From: Actinomadura spongiicola
Lineage (GTDB): Bacteria; Actinomycetota; Actinomycetes; Streptosporangiales; Streptosporangiaceae
NCBI RefSeq assembly: GCF_003432485.1
Contig: NZ_QVNQ01000001.1
Coordinates: 930,001 to 994,000 of the forward strand
DNA length: 64,000 nucleotides
Direction of reading: 5' to 3'
The translations under genes and the position numbers were made by a program. How positions within the stretch are numbered: the stretch's first letter is position 1; each line of letters opens with the position of its first letter. Shown here piece after piece: positions 1 through 8,491 of this stretch. Below the pieces are notes generated by a model. That model was given only the letters and a program-made list of their open reading frames with translations. It did no database searches and was not told the origin of the DNA.

Positions 1-8
1 CGCAGTCT

Positions 9-698
9 GTGACTCCAATTCCGGAATCATCGTGCACACTGTGCTACGGAGCGGTTAACCATCGAGGCGATGGTATGCCGTTTTCGCGCTGTCAGAATTG
101 CTCGAAGTATACCCGTGTCCTCGCGGGCTTCATTCCAACTGTCTACTCTCTCGATTTCGGACTTGAGTCGATGCTGCACCGATACAAGGACTTCGGACCG
201 CAGCATCGCTGGATGGCGTCACCGCTGGCCAATCTGGCCCACGGCTTCTTAGCCGCGCATTGCGAATGCATCGTAGACAGGTATGGTGCCATCGATCTGG
301 CCACCACGGTTCCGAGCGGGTCCACCTATCGGGGTTTCGATCATATGGCTGAAATCATTTCCAAGGTAAGCTCCTGGAGTGTGGACTGGGATCTTCAACT
401 TCTTGAAAAGGCGAAACGCGGCCGTCCCTTACGTGGTGTAATAGACCCATCGTTATACCGGGCTGCTGATGTTCGGCGCATTAGCAGAAGAAGCGTGTTA
501 CTCTTTGACGACACATGGACGTCTGGTTCCACGATCGCGAGCGCGGCGTCCGTGCTCCGCTCCGCCGGCGCGCGGCGGGTGGTGGCCTTCACGATCGGGC
601 GGCAACTCAAGCCCGGCTGGGGTACATCGGACAGCCTTATCGAGGCCGTCGAATCCCGCAGAACCTCGCTGGGGAGGTGTGTTATCTGTGCACAGTGA
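9..698 (+). CDS. ComF-like phosphoribosyltransferase, possible ShosT-like toxin component
   Basis: A 229-residue protein read from a GTG at 9; the frame stays open to the window edge, so the true start may lie upstream. The N-terminus has two CxxC pairs (CTLC and CQNC, residues ~10-31), a zinc-ribbon arrangement typical of ComF-like proteins. The C-terminal half carries the PRPP-binding loop of type I phosphoribosyltransferases (VLLFDDTWTSGST, ~163-175), with the paired acidic residues and the TSGST turn intact. The stop overlaps the GTG of the next gene by 11 bases, so the two are translationally coupled. ComF proteins are normally competence factors standing alone. A PRTase paired with a DprA-like partner is the architecture I recall for ShosTA toxin-antitoxin/defence modules, with the PRTase as toxin. 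The family call is firm; the ShosT role is inference. Confidence 0.8.
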   Translation: MTPIPESSCTLCYGAVNHRGDGMPFSRCQNCSKYTRVLAGFIPTVYSLDFGLESMLHRYKDFGPQHRWMASPLANLAHGFLAAHCECIVDRYGAIDLATTVPSGSTYRGFDHMAEIISKVSSWSVDWDLQLLEKAKRGRPLRGVIDPSLYRAADVRRISRRSVLLFDDTWTSGSTIASAASVLRSAGARRVVAFTIGRQLKPGWGTSDSLIEAVESRRTSLGRCVICAQ

Positions 699-2286
699 AC
701 GTGAACTTGAAGCGGCGACACTTCTGATGTTGCTTGACGCGCCAGGCATCGGGCCGGCTCGCATCATGTCGCTGCTCGACGAGTATAGCTCCGCGGCCGC
801 AGCCAAAGGCGCGCTTCTAGGGAGCGGTTCAGAACGAGTACGGCAGTATCTTGAGCAGGCGGTCATCGACCCGTACATCACCTGCCTCGATAAAACCCAT
901 GAGCTCGGCGGCGATTTCAAACTTTGGAATGACAGTGACTATCCGGCCAACCTGCGTCGCTGGAAGGGGCGTCCACCGGTCCTCTTCTACAAGGGAGACC
1001 TGTCGAGGCTGAAGCCACGCGCCCTGGCACTGGTAGGGCGAGTCGATCCCACGGGCACTGGGGTCCAGTCCGCTCATCGGTTCGCACGCAAATGCGTGGA
1101 GCATGGAATCGTTGTAGTAAGCGGTCTGGCAAGAGGCATCGATGGGGAGTCGCATCGAGGAGCGCTCGCGCAACCCTCTGGAAGCACGTACGCAGTCCTC
1201 GGTCACGGGATAGAGCACGCCTATCCCAAGGAGAACGCCGCGCTGTATGCGGAGATCCCACGACACGGAGCGCTCATCTCCCAGTTCATGACCGGAGTGG
1301 GACCTCAGCGGTGGACCTTCCCCGCGCGCAACGAGGTCATGTGCACGCTGGCCTTGGGAACGGTCATCGTCGAGGGGAAGCCGGGGTGTGGGTCCCTGAT
1401 CCAGGCTGATTTCTCCTTCAAGCATGATCGCCCTGTTTTCCTGTTGTCGAGGAACCTTCGTTCCGACAACGCGGAGTGGGCGCAGCAGCTCGTGAAGCGT
1501 GGTGCCCATGTCATTGAGCGCTTTGATCAGGTCCTAGAAGTGATCGAGGCCACTCTGGATGAATCGTCGAATGCGAAGGCTCCGATGGAGGCCCAAACTC
1601 TTTTCCATGTGGGCGACCATCAGTTGATGGGCGGGGCGTTGGCGCAACACAGCGATGTCGTAGCCCTGTTCGACCTGGATGGTGTTGTCATAGATACCCG
1701 TGAGGCCACAGCCGTTGCTCTCGCGAACATTGCAAGTCGACATGGTCCGGCCATCGTCCATCCTGGCGACGTAGACCCTGTTGGAAGCCCCATCTCAGTG
1801 CTCGGTCGACTCGGCGTCAGAAACGCTCGCGATATTTACCGGGCGGAGTACGATGCCGAGCTGCGAAAAGCTCTTGGTTCTGTCAGAGTATTCCGGCAGG
1901 TGGTCGACGGAATCCGAGATCTAAAGCGACACGGGATTCGCGTTGGTGCGGTGACCGCTCAGCCTGCCAGGAGAGCCGAAATGTTAGTGCCCAGGGAGGT
2001 TCGGCAGCTCCTTGATTTCTTTCTTTGTCACAATGACACCGGAGGGAAGAAGGAGGTCGGGATCGCAAGAGTGCTCGATGGGCTCGGCGTCTCGCGCGAC
2101 AGAGCCTTCTACGTTGGCGACACCCCGAAGGATCTGGAAGCTGCTCGGAAAGCGGCCGTCAAGTCAGTGGGGGTCCTCTGGGGGTTCTCGAACGAGGGGC
2201 AACTCCGTCGCTGGTCTCCCGACCTTCTCCTCGACGATCAGCGCATGGTCGGTCCGGAACTGATCCGCCGGCTCTTTCCGCAATGA
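688..2286 (+). CDS. DprA/Smf-like Rossmann protein fused to a HAD hydrolase, possible ShosA-like partner
   Basis: A 532-residue protein. The GTG at 688 is chosen because GGGGAGGTG at 671-679 lies 8 bases upstream. Residues ~1-90 form a helical lead. Residues ~105-300 match DprA/Smf: a LVGRVDPTG nucleotide-binding loop at ~114, VVSGLARGIDGESHRGAL, LGHGIEHAYP, the FPARNEV segment and VIVEGKPGCGSL. From ~320 follows a complete HAD domain: motif I DLDGVVIDT (Asp329, Asp331), motif II Thr in GAVTAQP, a motif III lysine (GGKKEVG) and motif IV VGDTPKDLEAA (Asp478, Asp482). All HAD catalytic residues are present, so this is probably an active phosphohydrolase. Classical DprA loads RecA on ssDNA during transformation and has no HAD domain. 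The fusion and the coupled PRTase gene argue for a nucleotide-centred conflict module rather than competence. Confidence 0.85.
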   Translation: MHSERELEAATLLMLLDAPGIGPARIMSLLDEYSSAAAAKGALLGSGSERVRQYLEQAVIDPYITCLDKTHELGGDFKLWNDSDYPANLRRWKGRPPVLFYKGDLSRLKPRALALVGRVDPTGTGVQSAHRFARKCVEHGIVVVSGLARGIDGESHRGALAQPSGSTYAVLGHGIEHAYPKENAALYAEIPRHGALISQFMTGVGPQRWTFPARNEVMCTLALGTVIVEGKPGCGSLIQADFSFKHDRPVFLLSRNLRSDNAEWAQQLVKRGAHVIERFDQVLEVIEATLDESSNAKAPMEAQTLFHVGDHQLMGGALAQHSDVVALFDLDGVVIDTREATAVALANIASRHGPAIVHPGDVDPVGSPISVLGRLGVRNARDIYRAEYDAELRKALGSVRVFRQVVDGIRDLKRHGIRVGAVTAQPARRAEMLVPREVRQLLDFFLCHNDTGGKKEVGIARVLDGLGVSRDRAFYVGDTPKDLEAARKAAVKSVGVLWGFSNEGQLRRWSPDLLLDDQRMVGPELIRRLFPQ

Positions 2287-2563
2287 TCCGGTCGCCCGGA
2301 AGGCCATCGGCCGTGCCGAAGAGCATCACCATGACAAGGGTGACGACGGCAAAATCGCTCACACCGCCGTCATGGTCACACCGCTGGCGCCCCCGCCCGG
2401 GTAGGCAACACAAGCGGTCGTGTGGTCCATAACGATCACCGGGCTCTTTAGAGGTCGCTCAAGGCGTGGGTACAACATCAGAAACCCGTTCTGGCATCCC
2501 GTGGCGTCCGCGTAGCTAATGCACCACCTGCCGTCGTGGATTCAGGCGGGCTAGGGTGGCGCC

Positions 2564-2977
2564 ATGGCCTCTGGGTACTCGGGCACTCCGCTCGGCAAGA
2601 AGATCGGCGTCAAGCCAGGCCACCGGGTGCATCTCACCCATCGCCCGGATGGCTGGACGATCCCCGACCTTCCCGAGAAGTGCGCGGTCTCCGACGGCGG
2701 ACCCGCGGACGCCGACGTCACCGTGGCCTTCTACCGGACGTTCGACGACCTGGCCGCCGAAGGGCCCCGGCTCGTCCCGGACCTGGCGGACGAGTCCGCG
2801 CTCTGGATCGCATGGCCACGACGGGCCGCCGGACACGACAGCGACATCACCGAGAACGGCTTGCGTGACCTGTTCCTCCCCACGGGCGTGGTCGACGTCA
2901 AGGTCGCCGCGCTGGGCGAAGACTGGTCGGGGCTCAAATTCGTCCGTCGCAAGGAAAACCGCCGCCCTCGCTCCTAA
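2564..2977 (+). CDS. DUF3052 family protein
   Basis: A 137-residue soluble protein beginning MASGYSGTPLGKKIGVKPGH, the hallmark N-terminus of the actinobacterial DUF3052 family. It has no signal peptide or membrane segment, and its length agrees with family members (~130-150 aa). The rest is an alpha/beta fold with the conserved DVTVAFY and LWIAWP strands; the C-terminus is basic (RRKENRRPRS). The molecular function of the family is unknown. It stands alone, 277 bases after the DprA-HAD gene, in a gap where I see no gene or clear signal. The ATG start is set by the family N-terminus. Confidence 0.85.
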   Translation: MASGYSGTPLGKKIGVKPGHRVHLTHRPDGWTIPDLPEKCAVSDGGPADADVTVAFYRTFDDLAAEGPRLVPDLADESALWIAWPRRAAGHDSDITENGLRDLFLPTGVVDVKVAALGEDWSGLKFVRRKENRRPRS

Positions 2978-3033
2978 CGCTCAGGAAAGCGGTGCGGCGG
3001 GTCGGGTCGATAACCGGCTGGACGACGTCTGCG

Positions 3034-3681
3034 TCAGCCGTGCAGGATTTCGTGTTGCCATTGGTGCCGCGGTTGGGTGTGCAGGTGCCAGTAGTGCTCG
3101 GCGATTCGGTCCGGGTCGAATCTGGTGCCGGGGGTGACGGGGCCGGCCACAGTTATCGAGGCCACGTGCACGCCCGAGGGCCCGTACTGCGCGTCCAGTA
3201 GTCGTACCAGCGTTCGTACTCCGGCCTTGCCCAGTGACAGGCTCACATACTGTGGCTTTGGGTCGGGCATTCCACCGGTGATCAGGAATGTACCGGTGCC
3301 GCGTTGCGCCATGGGCGGGCCCACTTGTGCGGCGGCCGTCAGTGCTCCGAGCACGTTGACCGCCCAGGCGTCCAGTTGCGCGCTCATGGGCAATTCGCCT
3401 GGCGCGTCGGGCTGGATGATCGCGGCGTTGTACACCACGACGTCGGGGAGGCCGAGTTCGCCGGTCGCCGTATCGAGGGCTGCGCGCAACGACACCTCGT
3501 CGGCGCAGTCGGCCGTCACGGGCACGACCCGGACTCCCAGGGCGGCGACATCGTCGGCGACCGCCTGCACCGTTCGGGACGTCCGGGCGATGACTGCGAC
3601 GGGCAGGCCCTCCCGCGCGAACCTGCGCGCGACCGACCGGCCGAGCCCCGGTCCTGCCCCGATGACGACGGCTCCGGGCAT
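3034..3681 (-). CDS. SDR-family oxidoreductase lacking the catalytic tyrosine
   Basis: A 215-residue short-chain dehydrogenase/reductase-fold protein. The N-terminal VIGAGPGLGRSVARRF is the NAD(P)-binding glycine motif, and YNAAIIQ takes the place of NNAG. The active-site region is atypical: the usual ITSS serine strand is ITGG, and the residue aligned with the catalytic Tyr of YxxxK is Leu (YVSLSLGK). Such SLGK-type SDRs occur in actinomycetes, and their activity is unclear. The gene is divergent from a MerR regulator with a palindromic operator between them, so MerR control is likely. The ATG at 3681 follows a GGGGAAGGGG-like ribosome site. Confidence 0.8.
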   Translation of the reverse strand: MPGAVVIGAGPGLGRSVARRFAREGLPVAVIARTSRTVQAVADDVAALGVRVVPVTADCADEVSLRAALDTATGELGLPDVVVYNAAIIQPDAPGELPMSAQLDAWAVNVLGALTAAAQVGPPMAQRGTGTFLITGGMPDPKPQYVSLSLGKAGVRTLVRLLDAQYGPSGVHVASITVAGPVTPGTRFDPDRIAEHYWHLHTQPRHQWQHEILHG

Positions 3682-3723
3682 CGGTGCCCCCTTCCCCTAT
3701 GGATGATCGCTGGTGGTGGGGAC

Positions 3724-3752
3724 GTTATGGCGTCACATCATGTGAAGGTCAA
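3724..3752 (-). promoter_or_regulatory. Probable MerR-controlled promoter of the SDR gene
   Basis: Reading leftward there is a TTGACC -35 hexamer (3752-3747), a 17-base spacer and CATAAC as -10 (3729-3724). The spacer contains the perfect dyad TCACAT-C-ATGTGA (3733-3745). A palindrome lying between the two promoter elements is where MerR-family regulators bind, and the divergent gene is a MerR regulator. A 17-base spacer is shorter than the 19-20 bases of classical MerR-activated promoters, so repression rather than twisting activation is possible. Confidence 0.5.
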
Positions 3753-3785
3753 CCGCGTGGATGAGCAGGTCGAAAGGATCCGGGT

Positions 3786-4142
3786 ATGAGGATCGGTGAC
3801 GTGGCCGACAAGACAGGGGTGAGTCGGCGGCTGCTGCGTTACTACGAGGAACAAGGTCTGCTGCGGCCGACCCGGCTTCCCAACGGCTACCGTCAGTACA
3901 GCGAGTCGGATGTCGTCGCAGTACGGCACATCCGCGCACTGCTCGCCGCGGGCCTGCCCACCAGTGTGATCGCCCAGCTGCTGCACTGCGTCCACGACGA
4001 CGGCGAGCAGTTGGTCCCCTCAGCCTGCCCAGGCATGATCAACCATCTACGACGCGAACGCGACCGCATCACCGATGCGATCACGCAACTCCAAGGATCC
4101 CAACGAGCGCTCGACGCCTGGCTCACCTCGCTGGCGACCTGA
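3786..4142 (+). CDS. MerR family transcriptional regulator
   Basis: A 118-residue regulator. The N-terminal winged helix MRIGDVADKTGVSRRLLRYYEEQGLL followed by GYRQYSESDV (residues 1-45) is a textbook MerR DNA-binding domain. Residues ~75-112 form the dimerisation coiled coil (LRRERDRITDAITQLQGSQRAL). There is no C-terminal effector domain and only one cysteine (in PSACPG), so the ligand cannot be told from the sequence. An AAAGGA ribosome site lies 7 bases before the ATG. It is divergent from the SDR gene, which is its probable target together with its own promoter. Confidence 0.9.
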   Translation: MRIGDVADKTGVSRRLLRYYEEQGLLRPTRLPNGYRQYSESDVVAVRHIRALLAAGLPTSVIAQLLHCVHDDGEQLVPSACPGMINHLRRERDRITDAITQLQGSQRALDAWLTSLAT

Positions 4143-4560
4143 CGAGGTCAAAGGGCAGGTTGAGAGCCGGGAACACCTCAACACGCTTCGAACAGCACAC
4201 GGCGGTGTCGCCGGTGAGGCAGCGGGCGGGGGTCTACGGTGCGGCGGATGATGGCGAGGAATGGAGTCCCGCTGGCGTGATCTTGGCTGGTTGGGGAGGA
4301 TTCCGACCGGCAGACCGCTCAGATCGTCGCCGAGCCGGCCGTACAGCGATGGACGATTGGAGACGGCGCCGGGCGCGTTTGCGTACCACGGCGAAACCGG
4401 GCGATGATTCGGCCCGCGCGTCCACGGTCTTTTCACTCGCACGCTTCGGCAGCGCCTGCGTCACGGGCTGCCATGTACACGGCTGGTGCGGCATGTCCCC
4501 AGGGGCATCGGAGTTACGCTGTCGGTTCAAAGGTTGTGGACGTGAGTAAGGGGTTATGGG
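4143..4560 (+). other. Intergenic gap, no gene recognised
   Basis: This 418-base gap lies between the MerR gene and the ROK regulator. Open frames exist on both strands, but they are Arg/Pro-rich shadows without recognisable family motifs or ribosome sites. The ROK promoter presumably lies near its right end. Confidence 0.5.
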
Positions 4561-5748
4561 ATGGCGCCGGCCGGTGGGGCTCTCGCTGAGCTGCGACGTG
4601 CGAACCTGGAGAAGGTCGTTTCCGCACTGAGGCAGGGCGGTACGTTGTCGCAGTCGGAGCTGGCGCGGGTGACGGGGCTGTCGGAGGCCACCGTTTCGAA
4701 TCTTGTCCGTGTACTCGTCCAGGACGATCGAGTCAAACTCTCGAAGGGACGACGGAACGGCCGAAGCGTCAACCTGGTCGAACTGGACGCGGCCGCCGGG
4801 GAGTTGGCGCTGACGGTCACGGTCGCACGCGAGGCGATCACCGCGGCGGCGGTCGACCACGGGGGCTCAGTCCTGGTCGAACGGTCACGCCCGCGGGTCC
4901 CGGAGTCTCCCTATGGCGAAGAGCGGGCGACGATCGTGGAGTTGATCGAGGCCGTGCGCGCCGCTGACGGGGTGTCGCGGCGGCCGCTGGCCGGTGTGGG
5001 GCTGGCGCTGTGCGTGTCCATCGACCCCGTCTCGGACACCGTCCCGGAGGGGCTCGGACATCTGCCGGCGTTCGATCCGTCCTGGTACGGCGCCGACGTG
5101 ACGGGTGAGCTGGGCGAGGAGACCGGCCTTCCCGTCCGGCTGATCAACGACGGTGACGCCGCCCTGTTGGCCGAGGCGCGGTGGGGTGCGGCGCGCGGCT
5201 GCCGGGATGTGCTCTATCTGCACCTGAGTTCGGGGGTCGGTGGCGCGATCCTGCTCGGCGGGTTGCTGCACCGTGGCGGGCCGGGCGGGATCGGGGAGCT
5301 CGGGCACTCGTCCACCGATACGAGCGGCAGGCTCTGCCTCTGCGGGAACCGCGGCTGCCTGGAGACGAAGGTCGGTGGAGATGCGCTGTTGAGTCACGTC
5401 GCCGACCTCCACGGAGACGACCTCACGCTCGGCCGGCTCGCCGAACTGGCCCGTTCCGGCGACCCGGGCTGTGTCCGGATCGTCACGGACGCGGCGCAGG
5501 ACATCGTCACCGGGCTGGCGAACGTCGTCGCGGTGCTGGCGCCCGAGCGTTTCGTCCTGGGCGGTGAGCTGGCGGCCGCCGGTCCCGCGCTGCTTGATCC
5601 GGTCAGCCGCGGGATGCGGAGGATGGCGAGCCCGCGGAACTGGCGCGGGAGCGTCGTCCTGGCCGAACTGGGCGGCCATGCCATCGCGCGGGGGGCGGCG
5701 CGGTACGCCTTCGATGGCGGCGACCTTTGTCTTCAGAATTTGAAGTGA
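4561..5748 (+). CDS. ROK family transcriptional regulator
   Basis: A 395-residue ROK protein. Residues ~5-70 are a winged helix-turn-helix (LSQSELARVTGLSEATVSNLVRVL). The remainder is a sugar-kinase-like ROK domain with INDGDAALLAEARWGAARG, the signature GGPGGIGELGHSS and the zinc motif CLCGNRGCLET (CxCGxxGCxE). An in-frame stop at 4543 makes ATG 4561 the first possible start, with GTAAGGGG upstream. It sits directly ahead of an oligopeptide-type ABC operon on the same strand, so it is the likely local regulator. ROK regulators usually sense sugars or sugar derivatives, which hints that the transported substrate may be glycosylated, but this is not certain. Confidence 0.9.
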   Translation: MAPAGGALAELRRANLEKVVSALRQGGTLSQSELARVTGLSEATVSNLVRVLVQDDRVKLSKGRRNGRSVNLVELDAAAGELALTVTVAREAITAAAVDHGGSVLVERSRPRVPESPYGEERATIVELIEAVRAADGVSRRPLAGVGLALCVSIDPVSDTVPEGLGHLPAFDPSWYGADVTGELGEETGLPVRLINDGDAALLAEARWGAARGCRDVLYLHLSSGVGGAILLGGLLHRGGPGGIGELGHSSTDTSGRLCLCGNRGCLETKVGGDALLSHVADLHGDDLTLGRLAELARSGDPGCVRIVTDAAQDIVTGLANVVAVLAPERFVLGGELAAAGPALLDPVSRGMRRMASPRNWRGSVVLAELGGHAIARGAARYAFDGGDLCLQNLK

Positions 5749-5860
5749 TGCGCTAGTTCAGACTTTTTATCAGTTTAGAGCTTGCGGTTTTCGCCGCACG
5801 CGCCATACGGTGTGCGAACAGTGAGTTACCAGCGCAGACAGGAGCATCAGGCCCGGTCAT

Positions 5861-7510
5861 GTGCGTGTAGGAACTCATCGACTACCTTCAAAGTATGGAG
5901 AGATCGTGGTCGGTACACCGAAAATCCACCGAGGTGCGGCGCCGCGCCGTAGCCGCCCGGCGGGCGTTGTGGGCGGCGCGCTGCTCATGGCCGCGCTGGC
6001 GACCGCCTGCGGAGGCGCGGGCGGCGGAGCCGCGGGAACGCCCGCGCGGCAGAATCCCGAGACGTTGACCATCGCGGTCGCGGCCCCGCCACAGAGCCTG
6101 AATCCCGCGTTGGCGGGCAACGGAGACCCGCTGATCATTCCGGTGGAACTCGCGTACGACCCGCTGATCTACCTCAAGAGCGACGGAGGACTCGCCCCCG
6201 GTCTGGCGACCGCGTGGAAGTTCGTCGGCTCCGGCAACAAGGTGTTCGAGCTGACGCTGCGCCCGGGCGTGAAGTTCGCCGACGGATCGAGCTTGACCGC
6301 GCAAGGGGTGGCGGACTACTTCGCCTACTTCGCCAAGGCCGGGGGTCTGGGCGCGTCCCGCGTTCAGAACTTCGAAAAGGTCAGCGTCACCGGACCGCTC
6401 AGCCTGCGAATCGAGCTGAGATCCGCGAATCCCGAACTGCCCTACATCCTCACCCAGGGTTTCGCGATCGGCGACGTGATCAGCCCGCTCGGGCTCAAGA
6501 ACCCGAACAGGCTCGGCACCTCGACCGCCGGGGCCGGCCAGTACGTGCTCAACACCGGCAAGAGCGTCACCAACCAGACGTACGTGTTCACCCCGAATCC
6601 GAATTACTGGAATCGCGCGGCGATCAACTGGAAGAAGATCGTCGTCAAGGTCATCCCTGACTCGAACGCCGCCCTCGGCGCCATGCGCACCGGGCAGGTC
6701 GACTACATGATCAGCGACACCAAGGGCGCCGACGCCGCGAAAAAGGCGGGTTTCAACGTCAGTACCTGGCCGTACCTGTTCGGCCACATCCAGCTCCTCG
6801 ACCGCGGTGGGGCGCAGGTCAAGGCGCTCGGCGACGTCCGCGTCCGCCAGGCGCTGAATTACGCCATCGACCGGAAGGCGCTGGCGAAGGCGCTTTTCGG
6901 CAAGTACGCCACCCCGAGCGACCAGATTCTCCTGCCCAAGGCGGACGGATACGACCCGTCCCTGAACGGCCGTTACCCCTACGACCCCGCCAAGGCGAAG
7001 AGTCTGCTCAAGCAGGCGGGCTACCCCAACGGGTTCTCGCTGGTCATGGCGGCCTACAACCTCCAGCCCGGTGAGACCGACGCGGCCCAGGCCGTCGCCG
7101 GCTACTGGGCGAAGATCGGCGTCAAGGCCAAGATCGACGTTCCGGTCAGCATCACCGCCTACACGAGCGGGCTCACCGGCAAGAAGTACCAGGCCCAGAT
7201 GTTCGAGTACGGCGGGCTACCGATGCATCTGGTGGCCGACCAGTTGCTCAGCACCGGCAGCCTTTTCAATCCGTTCGGCAACACCCATCCCGAAATCACC
7301 CAGCTGATGCGCGAGGGAGCCGCCGCGGACGACGCGTCGCGTCCGGCGATCTACAAGCGGCTGCAAAAGGTGCTCGTCGAACAGGCGTGGTTCGTTCCCT
7401 TCGCGAGCATCGACAAGGTCACGGTCGCCCGCCCCGGGCTCCAGGGCGTCACGACCGCACCGCGGGCCCTCGACCCGAACCCGGTGTTCTTCACCGCCGC
7501 CAAGCACTGA
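5861..7510 (+). CDS. ABC transporter substrate-binding lipoprotein, SBP family 5 (dipeptide/oligopeptide/nickel type)
   Basis: This family 5 extracellular solute-binding protein has 549 residues from GTG 5861; GTG 5906 is an alternative, preceded by GGAGA. The N-terminus is basic (PRRSRP), followed by a hydrophobic segment and a lipobox-like LATAC|GG, so it should be lipid-anchored outside the membrane. Family features are EPLNPAL-like PQSLNPALAGN, YDPLIYLKSDGGLAPGLATAWK, the FELTLRPGVKFADG strand and VRQALNYAIDRKAL. It is the first gene of the transporter operon, 39 bases ahead of the first permease gene. It binds a peptide-like or opine-like ligand and delivers it to the two permeases. Confidence 0.92.
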   Translation: MRVGTHRLPSKYGEIVVGTPKIHRGAAPRRSRPAGVVGGALLMAALATACGGAGGGAAGTPARQNPETLTIAVAAPPQSLNPALAGNGDPLIIPVELAYDPLIYLKSDGGLAPGLATAWKFVGSGNKVFELTLRPGVKFADGSSLTAQGVADYFAYFAKAGGLGASRVQNFEKVSVTGPLSLRIELRSANPELPYILTQGFAIGDVISPLGLKNPNRLGTSTAGAGQYVLNTGKSVTNQTYVFTPNPNYWNRAAINWKKIVVKVIPDSNAALGAMRTGQVDYMISDTKGADAAKKAGFNVSTWPYLFGHIQLLDRGGAQVKALGDVRVRQALNYAIDRKALAKALFGKYATPSDQILLPKADGYDPSLNGRYPYDPAKAKSLLKQAGYPNGFSLVMAAYNLQPGETDAAQAVAGYWAKIGVKAKIDVPVSITAYTSGLTGKKYQAQMFEYGGLPMHLVADQLLSTGSLFNPFGNTHPEITQLMREGAAADDASRPAIYKRLQKVLVEQAWFVPFASIDKVTVARPGLQGVTTAPRALDPNPVFFTAAKH

Positions 7511-7549
7511 CCTTTCGGGACGCCTTCTAGGTGAAGGGAGGGATGCTCG

Positions 7550-8491
7550 ATGAAACGCATTCTGATGCGCAGGCTCCTGCTGTCCGTGCCGTTGTTGTTC
7601 GTGGTGTCGGTCGTGGTCTTCGTTCTCCAGTCGCTGATTCCCGGAGACGCCGCGAGCCAACTGGCAGGGCTTCAGGCGACACAGGAGGACGTCCTTCGGC
7701 TGCGGCGGCAACTCGACCTCGACGAGCCGATATGGACGCAGTACTGGCACTGGCTCAACGGCGTCTTCCACGGCTCGCTCGGCACCTCACTGACGAACAG
7801 GGAGGCGGTCACGACCGCGCTGGGCACGAGGCTGCCCGTCACGCTCTCCCTCGTGCTCGGCGCGACCGTCTTCGCCACCGTCCTCGGGGTCGTCCTCGGC
7901 GTCGCGAGCAGCAGGGCCGGCTCCCTGGCCGGACGCCTGGTCGACCTGCTCAGCGTCGGCGGTCTCGCGATTCCCAGTTTCTGGCTCGGCCTGCTGCTGA
8001 TCTCGCTGCTGAGCGTCCGGCTCGGGCTCCTCCCGGCCACCGGATACGTCAAGTTCGCGGACTCGCCGGACGGATGGGCGCGATCGTTGCTGCTCCCGGT
8101 CAGCGCGCTCGCCCTGGGCGGAGTCACGGCGATCGCCAAGCAGACGAGAGAGGCGATGCTCGACGTCCTGCGCCGTCCCTATATCGACAATCTGCGGGCC
8201 AACGGTGTCCCCGAGCGGCGCGTCGTGTTCAAGCACGCGCTGCGCGGCGCGGCCATCCCGATCTGCACGATGTCGAGCATCTTGCTCGTCGGCGCGCTCG
8301 GCGGCTCGGTCGTGATCGAGCAGGTCTTCGGGCTCCCCGGGCTGGGCGGCCTCGCGGTCAGCGCGACCGGCTCCAAGGACATTCCAGTGATTCAAGGTGT
8401 CGCCGTGTATTTCACGCTACTGGTCGTCGCGGCCAATTTCCTGACCGATATCGCGTACGCGCTGATCGACCCACGGGTGCGGGCGTCATGA
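7550..8491 (+). CDS. ABC transporter permease, DppB/OppB type
   Basis: A 313-residue integral membrane permease. The first membrane segment LLLSVPLLFVVSVVVFVLQSLIPGD is the classic DppB N-terminus. The EAA-loop region (REAMLDVLRRPYIDNLRANGVPERRVVFKHALR) and the following GALGGSVVIEQVFGLPGLG are diagnostic of the peptide/nickel permease class. A GAAGGGAGG ribosome site precedes the ATG. Its stop overlaps the next start as ATGA, so the second permease is translationally coupled. It forms the membrane channel with the next gene product. Confidence 0.93.
   Translation: MKRILMRRLLLSVPLLFVVSVVVFVLQSLIPGDAASQLAGLQATQEDVLRLRRQLDLDEPIWTQYWHWLNGVFHGSLGTSLTNREAVTTALGTRLPVTLSLVLGATVFATVLGVVLGVASSRAGSLAGRLVDLLSVGGLAIPSFWLGLLLISLLSVRLGLLPATGYVKFADSPDGWARSLLLPVSALALGGVTAIAKQTREAMLDVLRRPYIDNLRANGVPERRVVFKHALRGAAIPICTMSSILLVGALGGSVVIEQVFGLPGLGGLAVSATGSKDIPVIQGVAVYFTLLVVAANFLTDIAYALIDPRVRAS

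Noticed and set aside
469..687. Upstream extension of the DprA-HAD frame
   Set aside because: It overlaps the phosphoribosyltransferase gene in another frame, is Arg/Pro-rich, and the GTG at 688 has an ideal ribosome site.
7531..8487. Long plus-strand frame continuous with the permease-ATPase fusion
   Set aside because: It runs antiphase through the first permease gene with Arg-rich nonsense; the real start is the ATG at 8488 overlapping the preceding stop.
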